This document shows, piece by piece, positions 19,654 to 29,900 of a DNA stretch of 64,000 nt (the first letter of the stretch is position 1; the number at the start of each line of letters is the position of its first letter). This stretch comes from a candidate division FCPU426 bacterium (GTDB lineage: Bacteria > Oederibacteriota > Muellerivitia > Muellerivitales > Muellerivitaceae), in contig JASHNQ010000033.1 in NCBI GenBank assembly GCA_030041545.1, forward strand, positions 61,155-125,154, in the 5' to 3' direction. The notes under the pieces were generated by a model. It was not told where the DNA came from. It saw only the letters and a program-made list of their open reading frames with translations, and ran no database searches. The position numbers were made by a program, and so were the translations under genes.

Positions 19654-19742
19654 GTTGTGAGGTTTGAGTTTTGGCGAAAGGCGAAGATGAAAAGCGTTGT
19701 AAAAGAAAAAGCGTTCCATAACTCAAACTAATACGGCCCAAA

Positions 19743-20228
19743 ATGCTCTTGAATCATTCCAAGAAACCAACCTCCCTCCGCTACAAAATCCTGGCGTTGA
19801 GCTGGGCGGGATGGGCCTTTGATTTCTACGACCTCATGCTCTTCGCCTTTCTCCAGCGTTTCATCGGGCCGGACCTGGGGTTCGGCGGCCTGATGCAGAC
19901 CGGGGCTCCCATCGGGATCGCCTTGGCTTCCCTGGTGGGAGGCCTTCTTTTGCCCCTTTTCGAGATGTCGGCTTATTGGTTCACTTATTCCTGGCTTCCG
20001 GGTTATTGGGTGGGGGAAAGGCATTTTTCCCTTATCCGCAACACGGCCATGGGGACGGCCTTCAACCTGGCCCGGGGGGTCCAGTTTTTCACGCCCCTCA
20101 TCATCGCCTGGATCGCCCGCTATTCCGATCTGGGAAGGGGCATTTCCCTGGCCGCCCTCTTCGCCCTCCTGGCGGGCGTTTGGATTTGGGTTTTCCCGGA
20201 AACCAAGGGGAAGGTTTTAAGGGGTTAA
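19743..20228 (+). pseudogene. Internally deleted MFS transporter remnant
   Basis: MFS-like N-terminus (LSWAGWAFDFYDLMLFAFL) runs after ~30 residues into MFS C-terminal helices ending FPETKGK; only 161 aa. Confidence 0.6.
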
Positions 20229-20289
20229 GAGATGAACTCAAAATAAAAGAGCGCTTCCCGAAGGGGGGCGACTCTTTTAGGATAAAAAA

Positions 20290-20321
20290 AAGACGGCTCG
20301 CCGAAGGACGAGCCGTCTTTT
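20290..20321. terminator. Hairpin terminator
   Basis: aaaaaagacggctcgccgaaggacgagccgtctttt. Confidence 0.8.
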
Positions 20322-20334
20322 GGGCTAAAGATTT

Positions 20335-21528
20335 TTAGTAGGCGACTATGTCATCGATTTTGACATTGCCCGTCGTAACCGTTTCAGTGCTGGTGCCACC
20401 ATCGCCAGCTTGAATGGCAATTTGGGTTATGGCGGCCGCATTGACGGATCCCCAAGCGCTTGAGGAAACGGCAAGATTGAGCTGGGTCCAGGCGCCTTGG
20501 GTCAGGTTTTGGTAATAGCTGTAGCTGACGTTGCCGGAGCTATCCGTTGGGAAAATCTGGCCGCCCGGATAGCCACCCGTGACCGTGCCCGTGTCCATCC
20601 ACATGTAACAGGAAATGCCGCCTCCCGTCAGGTTTAGGGGAGTGGTGAAACCCTGTTGGATTCCCGCAGTCTGGTTGTAAGTAGTGAATGGCGCGTTTAA
20701 GTTGATGCAATAGTCGGTGGACGTCCCGCTATAACCCGGCTCAATGAGGCTCATCACCGTGCCCGCGACATTACCGCTTTCCGTCACCCAACCGGAGGCG
20801 GAGGAGGAGGTGAAAGTCCAAGTTTCAACGGGAGTAGGCGTGTTGGTCGGCGTAGCCGTCGGCGATGTTGGGACAGTGATGCTCACATCGTCAATGTAGA
20901 AGTTCCCGCTTTGACCGATGGGAATATTATAAAGCTGGACCCCCAACTGGATAACGGAAGTGTTGGCCAAGCCTGAATGGACATACTGAATCCAGGTCCC
21001 GCCGGAAGTCACTGAAGTGTCGCTGGCTTCCCAGCCGGTATAGCCCGTGTTTTGGTCGAAGACCGCGATTCCCTCATTGCTGTTGAACAAGTGGGAGTCA
21101 ACATACACCCAAAGGGTGACCGAGGCGCCGCCCAGGTTTTGGGCAACGGGGTAGTTGATTTCCACTTGTACGGTGGTGACTACCCCCGAGTTGTTATTGA
21201 CCGCTACCTCGAGGGAATTGGTTCCACTGTATTGTTCAGAGCTGGAAGTACCGAAACCCGTAACCCGGGATTGGCTTCCGCCGTCAACGGCCCAGCAGTT
21301 AATCCCGTTATTGAATGTGTACGTAGCCTGGAAAACTACCGTGGTGCAAGGGGTGGCGGAGTTGGTGGGTGTCCCAGTGATGGTGGGCGTGCCAGTGGGT
21401 GTGCCGGTGGGGACAGGTGTGTTTGTGGGAGCAGCCGGGCTTGAGGGAGAACTGCTCTTGGAGGGACATCCGATAGCCCCCAGAATGACGCATCCCATGA
21501 GAAATACGAAACCTGCAAGTTTCCGCAT
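20335..21528 (-). CDS. Lipoprotein with two beta-sandwich (CBM-like) regions and a PTNTPTP linker
   Basis: Lipobox LGAIGC after MRKLAGFVFLMGCVI; repeated TPT linkers; FYIDDVSI and VKIDDI at domain ends. Confidence 0.6.
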   Translation of the reverse strand: MRKLAGFVFLMGCVILGAIGCPSKSSSPSSPAAPTNTPVPTGTPTGTPTITGTPTNSATPCTTVVFQATYTFNNGINCWAVDGGSQSRVTGFGTSSSEQYSGTNSLEVAVNNNSGVVTTVQVEINYPVAQNLGGASVTLWVYVDSHLFNSNEGIAVFDQNTGYTGWEASDTSVTSGGTWIQYVHSGLANTSVIQLGVQLYNIPIGQSGNFYIDDVSITVPTSPTATPTNTPTPVETWTFTSSSASGWVTESGNVAGTVMSLIEPGYSGTSTDYCINLNAPFTTYNQTAGIQQGFTTPLNLTGGGISCYMWMDTGTVTGGYPGGQIFPTDSSGNVSYSYYQNLTQGAWTQLNLAVSSSAWGSVNAAAITQIAIQAGDGGTSTETVTTGNVKIDDIVAY

Positions 21529-21892
21529 AACACACTCCTTGATTTGTTTTTTTTTATTGCTCCGTTCGTTAACCAAGAACGGAGTCATAACCGAGGCCAA
21601 ACGTAGTCTCCCCGAAGGGAGCTTATTGTATCCCTGTCTTTCTTTTTTTATATGATGAAGTTCATTTTGTGAGAAAGAATGCTGTGGCTTGCCATTGGGG
21701 GAAATCCTTGCTATGGAATAAAATTAAAGTTTAACATTAAAATAAAATTAACTTAAAACCGCTTCCACATATTAGCCGTTTAACCTCTTTTTTTATTTTT
21801 AACTTGAAAGGATTTTAGGATGGCCAAAATTTTTAATCTTTCCGGTGGAAAGCCTTCCAAGCCGAAATAGGCGCTGGGCCTTCAAAAGACCC

Positions 21893-23491
21893 TCAGCGAC
21901 ACACGAAAAGCGTGGCCGATAGGGGAGGCAGGGAATAATCGAAATGATCCCCCGCCACTTTGCCCTTGTTCACCAGCTTAATATCCGGTGATTTTGGGTC
22001 GAAAGAATAAGCTTCATAGGAAGAATAGGTTTCCTTGCCCTTGAACCGGAACTTGCCGTTGACCGTACCCTTGGGGTTTTTGTTCAAGGCCACCACGTAA
22101 AGCGCGCCGGGATCCTTGGTGGCGGTGGCCGCGTAGCAGGAAGCCTGCGCCACGTCCTCGGTGGCGGCGGAAACCGCCGTATCGCCGAAGGCCCCGCCCT
22201 TGCCGTCGTAATTGCGGTACAACTTGAAGGCGGCTTGGTTGTAGGGTTTCAAATCCCCCCAATAACAAGCCAAGTAAACCCCGTATTTCCCGAAAATCCC
22301 CAGGGCGTCGGCCTGGGCCAGCCCCCCCGAAACATGATCCCCCGCGCCGTAATCGTACTCGCTGAAGGCCAGCAGTGTCCCCGGGCAGCGTTGGTCGATC
22401 TTTTGCCTCACCCAGGGAATCAACTGGATGGGCCGGCCCTTCGTGGACCATTGGGTGATCCAGCTTTTTTCCACGTAACCGGGGTCCCAGAGGCTCCGGG
22501 GCGCCTGCAGGCGGGCGGCCACCACGCCCTCGGAGACGTCGTCATTGGTCACCCTCACCTGGGATACGCTCCCGTTGATGGTTTCGGGCCCCGTGGCTTC
22601 GGGGTACCAGTGCAGGTCCAGAGCCCGCACCAGCCGTTTGTGGTAGGACTCCTGCATGGAGTGGATAGCGTCCAGGTAAAAGTCCAGGTAAGTGGGAAAC
22701 TGGGTCGTGACGGCCGCGTCCTTGCTTTCCGGGGCATCCTGCAGGGACATGAATCCGTTCCAGCCGTAACAAACCCCGCCGAGGATCACGGCGGTGGGGT
22801 CCACCCGAAGGATGCTGTCGGCCGCGATTTCGGTCTTGTTGCGCATCTCCCAATAACTGGTCTTGGCGGGATGGAGGCGGGGATGGGTAGAGGGCCAGAG
22901 GGCCGGTTCGTTATCCAGGTCGTAAAACTTGACGCCACCGCCGGAGGCTTCCTTGAAGTTGGAAACGAGAAAGTGGACGAATTCGTCCTCGTAAACCACG
23001 GGGGCCTTGGGGTCGGGCGAGAGGGTGTAGGGTTTGCGCTTGTGGAAGGCGATCTTTTTCCACCGCCGGCTGGGGGCGGTTTCAGCCTCGGTGACCTCGC
23101 CATCCTTGTCCGCCGCCACATAACCAGCCATGGGAATGGTCATGAGGGTGTCCATGCCGTCTTTTTGGCTCTGTTCCACGAATTGTTGGGCCATGGAACC
23201 GGGCTTGTCGCAGTCGGTGAACTTGAGGTTTTGGGAGCACATCCAATCGTCGCTCACCTGGTGCCAGTCGCTTCCGGCGTTGGAGGCGTTGTTGACCCAG
23301 TTGTAACCCGTCATGCGGTTGCCCCCCAGGCGCCTCACGGTGGTGTGGGTGTCCCCAGGGTCCTTGTCGTTGATGCCGTAGATATAGGGGCTGATAGGGC
23401 CGATGACCTCGTCGGGCATCACCAGGAACTGGATTTCAGTCGCCAAGGCCGGCCCGCAGACAAACAAAAACAACAAGACGCGATGAAGCAT
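21893..23491 (-). CDS. Glycoside hydrolase family 44-like endoglucanase, secreted
   Basis: ISPYIYGIN, RRLGGNRMTGYNWVNNASNAGSDWHQ, DLDNEPALW, LAFSEYDYG; signal peptide MLHRVLLFLFVCGPALA. Confidence 0.8.
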   Translation of the reverse strand: MLHRVLLFLFVCGPALATEIQFLVMPDEVIGPISPYIYGINDKDPGDTHTTVRRLGGNRMTGYNWVNNASNAGSDWHQVSDDWMCSQNLKFTDCDKPGSMAQQFVEQSQKDGMDTLMTIPMAGYVAADKDGEVTEAETAPSRRWKKIAFHKRKPYTLSPDPKAPVVYEDEFVHFLVSNFKEASGGGVKFYDLDNEPALWPSTHPRLHPAKTSYWEMRNKTEIAADSILRVDPTAVILGGVCYGWNGFMSLQDAPESKDAAVTTQFPTYLDFYLDAIHSMQESYHKRLVRALDLHWYPEATGPETINGSVSQVRVTNDDVSEGVVAARLQAPRSLWDPGYVEKSWITQWSTKGRPIQLIPWVRQKIDQRCPGTLLAFSEYDYGAGDHVSGGLAQADALGIFGKYGVYLACYWGDLKPYNQAAFKLYRNYDGKGGAFGDTAVSAATEDVAQASCYAATATKDPGALYVVALNKNPKGTVNGKFRFKGKETYSSYEAYSFDPKSPDIKLVNKGKVAGDHFDYSLPPLSATLFVCR

Positions 23492-23607
23492 GTTGCGACT
23501 CCTCCTTATGAATTTTGCTAACTGTTCAACACGATTTAAAAAAACGTCCAACACGAAGACACGAAGACGCAAAGGACGGCAAAAGGACATTTTTTGAAAA
23601 AAATTTC

Positions 23608-23778
23608 GGAACTATGCACTTGGCGTCAGTTCGCAGTTGATTTGTCGTCTATCCCCCTCTCCCTCGAGGGGAGAGGGCCGGGGTGAGGGTGATTTCATGG
23701 GTTTCACCGCACCCCTCACCCTACCCTCTCCCGCAAGGGGCGAGGGTTTTTGGAAACTGACGCCAAGTGCATAGTTCC
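23608..23778. repeat. Foldback element, family A (CGGAACTATGC termini)
   Basis: 24-bp perfect inverted repeat ggaactatgcacttggcgtcagtt (23608-23631) / aactgacgccaagtgcatagttcc (23755-23778) flanking two 'ccctctccc...gggagaggg' palindromes. Confidence 0.9.
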
Positions 23779-23794
23779 CATTTGTTTTTGGACG

Positions 23795-25108
23795 TTAGTT
23801 GATGCTTCCCGGCCTTCTTTCGCCCAACAGCCGGTCATCCTTGTGCCGGATGGCATCCGCCACTTTGGCGCGGTTGGTGTAAAGGGACTGGGTCCCTTCC
23901 ATGTGGATCATCCACCCCGCCTGGAACCAAAGGTTGGCGGCCAAGCAGACGGCCGTCAAAATCCGCCAGGGCCTTTGGTGGGCCCAGCGGCTCCACGCGT
24001 AAAGGGAATAAACCACCAGGAGGGGCATGAGGACGTAATCAATATGCGCGAAGGGGAGCTTGGACGTGAACCAAAAGCTCACCCAAACCAGGAGGAATCC
24101 GAAAAGGGCCATCTTGGAGAGGGTCCCCGCCTCCGGGTGGCGGGGGTCCTTGAACCAGCCGAGGATCAGCAGGGAAAGGGCCTGGAGCCAGCCCGTGACG
24201 ATCAGGAAAAGGCCCGGCGGCAAGAGCCAGGGCACGGCCTTGAAAAAGTCCATGTGGTGGACCTGACGGGGCTCCCAAAGAAACCTCAAGGTTTCAAAAC
24301 ACGGCAGGGAAAGGTAGCGCCCCAGCATGGTTAAGAAGGCCAGGAAATTGGAGGGGTTGAAAGAGGTCGCCAACCGGAATCCCCCCTCGCTGTGGGCGAA
24401 CCCGTAATGGAGATAAGTCGGCGCCAAAAGCGCGGCCAGGGGTGCGGCCCCCACCAGGAACGAGACGAAGTCGTGCACGAAATGGAACCGCTTGTCCCGA
24501 AGCCGCAGGGCGAAAGCCAGGACGGCGAAGGGGGGCAACAGCAGCCAGGACTGGTGGAACTGCATGTCCCAAAAAATCCCGAAACCCATGAGGGCGAAAG
24601 CCACGGCCGGCGGGAGGAACTCCATGGAAAACGAGGGAACGGCCTCCAGGAAGCCCAGGAAGAAGAGGGTGCTGCCGATGAGCAGGTAGGAGGGGTTGAG
24701 GGGGTTGGTGGATTCCTGGAGGTTCCAAGGCAAGAGCGCGATCCAGGCGAAAAGGAAGGGCAGGGGAATGTCCGGAAGGCGCTTGGAAAGGTACCAGGCC
24801 AGCAAGGCGATCACGCCCGTGGTCAAAAGGTTTAGTAAAAGGAAGGGCGCCTCGGGGATGGGCCAAACCACCAGCGGATAGCCCACCATCCAGGCCTCCA
24901 AGGGCCCAGGGATCTGGGTGTAAAAACCCGTCTCGGTCACGGTCAGGTCCGGCCCGAAGTAGGGCCAGCCGCCGTGGCAATACCATCTCAGGCCGATCAA
25001 ATAGGTTTGCAACTCGTCGGGCGAGAAGAACGAATGGCAAAGCCCGAAGGCCGTCCGGAACGCGAAGAGGGCGAAGAAAAGGAGGAGGAATTTTCGGTTG
25101 TCGGACAT
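23795..25108 (-). CDS. Polytopic membrane protein (glycosyltransferase-like), copy 1
   Basis: Many TM segments; C-terminus RHKDDRLLGERRPGSIN parallels neighbour. Confidence 0.65.
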   Translation of the reverse strand: MSDNRKFLLLFFALFAFRTAFGLCHSFFSPDELQTYLIGLRWYCHGGWPYFGPDLTVTETGFYTQIPGPLEAWMVGYPLVVWPIPEAPFLLLNLLTTGVIALLAWYLSKRLPDIPLPFLFAWIALLPWNLQESTNPLNPSYLLIGSTLFFLGFLEAVPSFSMEFLPPAVAFALMGFGIFWDMQFHQSWLLLPPFAVLAFALRLRDKRFHFVHDFVSFLVGAAPLAALLAPTYLHYGFAHSEGGFRLATSFNPSNFLAFLTMLGRYLSLPCFETLRFLWEPRQVHHMDFFKAVPWLLPPGLFLIVTGWLQALSLLILGWFKDPRHPEAGTLSKMALFGFLLVWVSFWFTSKLPFAHIDYVLMPLLVVYSLYAWSRWAHQRPWRILTAVCLAANLWFQAGWMIHMEGTQSLYTNRAKVADAIRHKDDRLLGERRPGSIN

Positions 25109-25191
25109 TTTCCGTTCCGGAGTTTTAAATTCTTAATTTTCAATTTTAAATTTTCGAAATTAAGAATTCAAAATTTAAGATTTTACTGTTG

Positions 25192-26502
25192 TCAGTAGAG
25201 GCTTCCCGGGCGCCGCTCGCCCATCAAATGGTAATCCCTTGCCTGGATGGCCTTGGCCACCATGGCCCGCTGGGGGTAGATGGAATATTGGGGCTCAAAG
25301 CTGGGCGCGTAAAAGGCCCAGAAAAAAACGCTGAAAACCACCAGGACCTTGGCCAGGACCCTGCCGACCTTTAAATCCATGAATAATACCCAAACATAAC
25401 AAGCATAGGCCGCCACAAAAGGCAAAAGAACGAAAAAGATGTGGGAATAGGGCCGCTTGATGGTGAACCAAAAACTCACTTCCGCCATCCATAGGATTCC
25501 CAAGAGAAGCCATTTGACTTCCCGCCATTGGGGAAGGGGATGGCGCCGTTTCAACCATCCGAAAAGGAGGATAAAGGGCTGGAGGAGGCCGGCGATCCAA
25601 AGGCATGCCCCCGGCACCAGAAGGAGGGGATGGCCCGTGAGGAAGGCGGTTCTTTTCCCCGCGGTCAGGCCCAAGAAACGGGGCATCTCAAAGCATGCCA
25701 GGGAAAGGAAGCGGGCCAGGATGGTCCCGAAGTCCTTGACGTTGTCCCAGTCAAAGGGCGCGGCAAAACCCGAAACCACGTTGTTGGTGGAGAGCCCGTA
25801 TTTCAAGTAGGTGGGGACCACCAGGGCCAGGGGCGGCAGGGCGCCCAAGGCGAAATAAAGAAGGCACGGGGGCTTGCGCGATTCCCCAATTTGGAGGATG
25901 AGCGAAAAGGCGGCCAGGGGCACGAGGTAAACATAAGAAAAATGAAGCTGCATGACCGAGAAAAGGGACAGGCCCATCAGGGCGTTCGCCCCGGGGACGG
26001 GCAGCCAACGCAGTGTGAAGAAGGGAGTGGCTTCCATGAAGCCGATGAAAAAAAGCACGGCCGGCAGGAACGTAAAGGCCGGATTGATGATCATCGTGCC
26101 CTCGTGGAGGGTCCAAGGCAGGGAAGCGATCCAAAGGCAGAGCCAAACGTAGGGGAGGGAGGGAACGCGCCGGTGAAGGTACCCCGCCAAGAGCAGGACC
26201 GCGGCCGTGTTCAAAAGGTTGAGCAGGATAAAGGGCGCCTCCGGGAGGGGAAGCAGGCGGAAGGGAAGGCCGATCAGGAGGCCTTCCAGGGCGCCGGGAA
26301 TCTGGCTTTGGAAGGAGGGGTTTTCCAGGCCGTTGACGTCGGGGCCGAAATAAGGCCAGGCGCCGGTGGCGTAAAACTTCAGGCCGATCAAGTAAGTCTG
26401 CAAGAAATCCACTTCCATCCAACGGGCCTGCCAAAGCCCGAAAAAAAGGCGGTAAAGGAAGACCAGGAGGAACAGGACCAGGATTTGTTTTTTCGTGGGC
26501 AA
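25192..26502 (-). CDS. Polytopic membrane protein (glycosyltransferase-like), copy 2
   Basis: Paralog of 23795-25108: shared LQTYLIGLK/RWY..GAWPYFGPD, ERRPGS C-terminus. Confidence 0.65.
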   Translation of the reverse strand: MPTKKQILVLFLLVFLYRLFFGLWQARWMEVDFLQTYLIGLKFYATGAWPYFGPDVNGLENPSFQSQIPGALEGLLIGLPFRLLPLPEAPFILLNLLNTAAVLLLAGYLHRRVPSLPYVWLCLWIASLPWTLHEGTMIINPAFTFLPAVLFFIGFMEATPFFTLRWLPVPGANALMGLSLFSVMQLHFSYVYLVPLAAFSLILQIGESRKPPCLLYFALGALPPLALVVPTYLKYGLSTNNVVSGFAAPFDWDNVKDFGTILARFLSLACFEMPRFLGLTAGKRTAFLTGHPLLLVPGACLWIAGLLQPFILLFGWLKRRHPLPQWREVKWLLLGILWMAEVSFWFTIKRPYSHIFFVLLPFVAAYACYVWVLFMDLKVGRVLAKVLVVFSVFFWAFYAPSFEPQYSIYPQRAMVAKAIQARDYHLMGERRPGSLY

Positions 26503-26975
26503 AAGAAAATCCTTGGCAGATTATGGCCGCTGGGCGGCCCCCGCGAGTAGGGACAGTGTCCGGGCCCGGCAGGGGCGCCCGCGGACCCTCACGGGCGGAC
26601 CGATATTACCAGAAGTGGCCCCGGCCTGAGAATCCTTCTTAACCCAAGCCCCATCCCTTCTTCGCTATAATGTCCCTCGAACCGATTTCAAAACCCAAAC
26701 TCTCACCACAAAGGGCACCAAGTTCACATGCCGACCTTCCATAAAAAAGTTAAAGAGGTCGGTATAGTACCGATTTCATTAACTCCTTTAAGGTGAATCG
26801 GCGCAAAGTAAGTCGCAAAGATGTCTTGAAAACCATTGGCTTAACCCTTCGATTTGACTCAGGGCCATGAGGCCCTCGAATGGCTTCGTGGTTAAGAGAG
26901 GTTTGGAAACGGATTCTAGTCAGTTCCGCACGCGCGCCGTAAGTGATCCGATGATCCACGAAAGGACGCCGAGGA

Positions 26976-29900
26976 ATGATTTTTCTTTTCACGGAAATCG
27001 ATCATCCGGAGGTTTTGGACCGGCGGGGGACGGCTGACGCCGACCATGTCCTCGCTTCCCAGCTTTTCCAGATCGAGGAAGCCCTCGCCCGCCACGGCGC
27101 CCACTGGACGAAACGCACCGCCACCGGCGTCCTTTCCGCCTTTGAAGGCGGGGACGGCTCCCCGTCCCCCCCGGAAACGCGCCCCGGCGAAGCGGCCCTC
27201 GCCCTTCAAAAGGAATTCCAAAGCCGCACCTGGGAGGATTTCGGCAAGGCCCGGATCAAAATCGCGCTCCACGCCGGGGAAGCGGAGTCCTTCGACCTGT
27301 CCCCCAGCGGGGCCGGCGGCCAGGACTACGTGGGCCCCGAGGTCCACCACGCCTTGAAGCTGCTGGAGGCCGCCCGCGGCGGCCAAACCCTCCTCACGGT
27401 TCCCGCGGTGCATTTCATCCCCCTGCCCCCCGGCTCCCGCCTGAGGGACCTGGGCCGCCATTGCCTGAAGGACTTGAGCCCGCCCCAAAACCTTTACGCC
27501 CTCACCCACCCGGACACCGGCGAAGGGGTGGCCGAGCCGCCCCGCTCCCTGGAGGACTTTCCCCAGAATTTCTTCCCCCAAGCCTCCCCCTTCTTCGGCC
27601 GGGAGGAGGAAATGGTGGAAATCACCGACCTGTTGTCGCGGACCGAAACCCGCCTAGTGACCCTCACCGGCCCGGGTGGTTTCGGCAAAACCCGCCTGGC
27701 CTTCCAGGCCGCCGCGGAGGTGATCGAAAAATTCAAGGACGGCGTCTTCACGGTGTCCCTGGCGCCCCTGCTCTCGGACCACCTGCTGGTCGCCAGCGTG
27801 GCCAGCGCCGTGAAGTTTTTTTTCTACGGCCCGGAGGACCCGAAGGCCCAGCTTTTGGCCCAGCTGAGGGAAAAGCGGATGCTTTTGGTGATGGACAACT
27901 TCGAGCACATCATCGAGGGCGCCGAACTGGTGGGCGAAATGCTTTCCGCGGCCCCGGGACTGAAAATCCTGGCCACCTCCCGCGAGAAGCTGGGCATCGG
28001 GGCGGAGAAGGTTTTCGAGGTCAAGGGGCTCCGGTACCCGCGGGAGGACTCCGGGGCGCCATGGGAGGCTTCCAGCGCCGTCCAACTCTTCCTCAAGGGC
28101 GCGCGCCGCGTGCGGCCCGATTTCACCCTGGCGCCGGAGGACCGGGCGCCGCTGCTCCACATCTGCCGGTCCTTGGAAGGCATGCCCTTGGGGTTGGAGC
28201 TTTCCGCCACATGGGTGGGGACGCTCACGCTTCCCGAGATCGCGGGCAAGATCGAGTCCAGCCGGGATTTCCTGGCCACCTCCATGCCCTACCTGCCGCC
28301 CCGCCACCGCTCCCTCAGGGCGGTGTTCGAGTATTCCTGGATCCTCCTGGCCGAGGCGCAAAAGAAGGCCTTGAAGGCCCTGTCGGTCTTCCGGGGGGGG
28401 TTTACCGAAGCCGCCATGGGGAAGGTGGCGGGCGGAAACGCGGAGCTTTTGGAGGGGCTGGCGCGCAAATCCCTGGTGCGCCGGAAGGAGGGCCGCTGGG
28501 AAATCCACGAACTCCTGAAGTATTACGCCAAGGAAAAACTTTTCGACGACCCGCGGGAAAAGGAAAAGGCCCTGGACGCCCATTGCCGTTATTTCGCGGG
28601 GTTTACCCAAGGGCTGCGGGGCGAGTTCGTGGGCCCCTCCGAGAGCAAAGCCTTGGAGGAACTCACGGCGGAGATGGGCAATATCCGGGAAGGGTGGGCC
28701 CGCGCCGTGGAAAGGGTCATGGAAAAGGAACTGGACGGCTACCTGGACGGCCTTTTCTTCATTTTCGAGACCAAGGGCTGGTTCCAGGAGGCCAAGGAAA
28801 CCTTCTGGTCGGCGGTCCTCTCATTGAAGGAAAAATACGCCCATTCCCCGATGCCCGTCCGGTCGCGGGAACTGCTGGCGAAGCTCCTGTGCCGCTGGGC
28901 CGACTTCGAGAAAAACATGGCGAATTTCCCCAAGGCCCGGCAATTATACGAGGAAAGCCTTAAGACCTCCCAAAGCACCCCCGGCGGGCCTTGGGGATGG
29001 GCCTTGGCCGGGATGGGCATCGTTTGCGAGAGCGAGGGGGACCACCATACGGCCAAGGCCTTTTACGGGAAAAGCTTCAAGGCCTTTTGGCGCGCCCGGG
29101 ACCGCAGCGGCATCACCCTGGCCCTGAACCACCTGGGCCATATTTCCTCCCTGCTGGGGAATTCCCGGGCGGTTCAAAGCTACGCCCGAAAGAGCCTTTC
29201 CTATTCGGCGAAGGATGGGGACCAAAGGGCCATGGGTTATTCCTACAGCATCCTGGGGGAGGACCTTTACGAGGCTTCCCGTTTCGGGGAAGCCCGGGGA
29301 TATTTCCAAAAAGGCCTGGCGGCTTACCTGCAAAGCGGGGACCGGCGGGGGGCGGGATGGTGCTTCACCAACCTGGGACGCACGGCCCAAGGCACGGGGG
29401 ATTTCGCCGGGGCCCTCCAGATGTACAACGAAAGCACGGCCGTTTACCGGGACTTGGGCGACCTGAGGGCCCTGGCGGGGCTGGCCAACCTCCAGGGCTA
29501 CCTGGAATGGGCCGTCGGTCGCTACGCGGAGGCCCAGGGATTTCTCGAGGAAGGGCTCTTTTATTACAAGGAAGTGCGCGATCCCCGGGGCCAGGCCTGG
29601 TCCCTGGACCTGATGGCCAACCTCAAGCTGGCCCAAGGGGAGGACCGGCAGGCGGAGACCCTCTACCGGCAATCCTACGCCTTGCTGGCCAAGGAGGGAT
29701 TAAACCCCAAAAACAAGGCCTGGCACGCCTATCACCTGGGAAAGCTGGCCGCTTTCCGGAAGGATCTCCCGGAATCGCAAAAATGGTTCCGGCAAAGCTT
29801 GAAGCTTTTTGAGAACCCCCGGGATGACCTGGGGCAAACCCTTTGCCTGATCCAATTGGGGGAAGCCGCCTGCGGGAAGGGGCTTAAGACCCAAGCCCGT

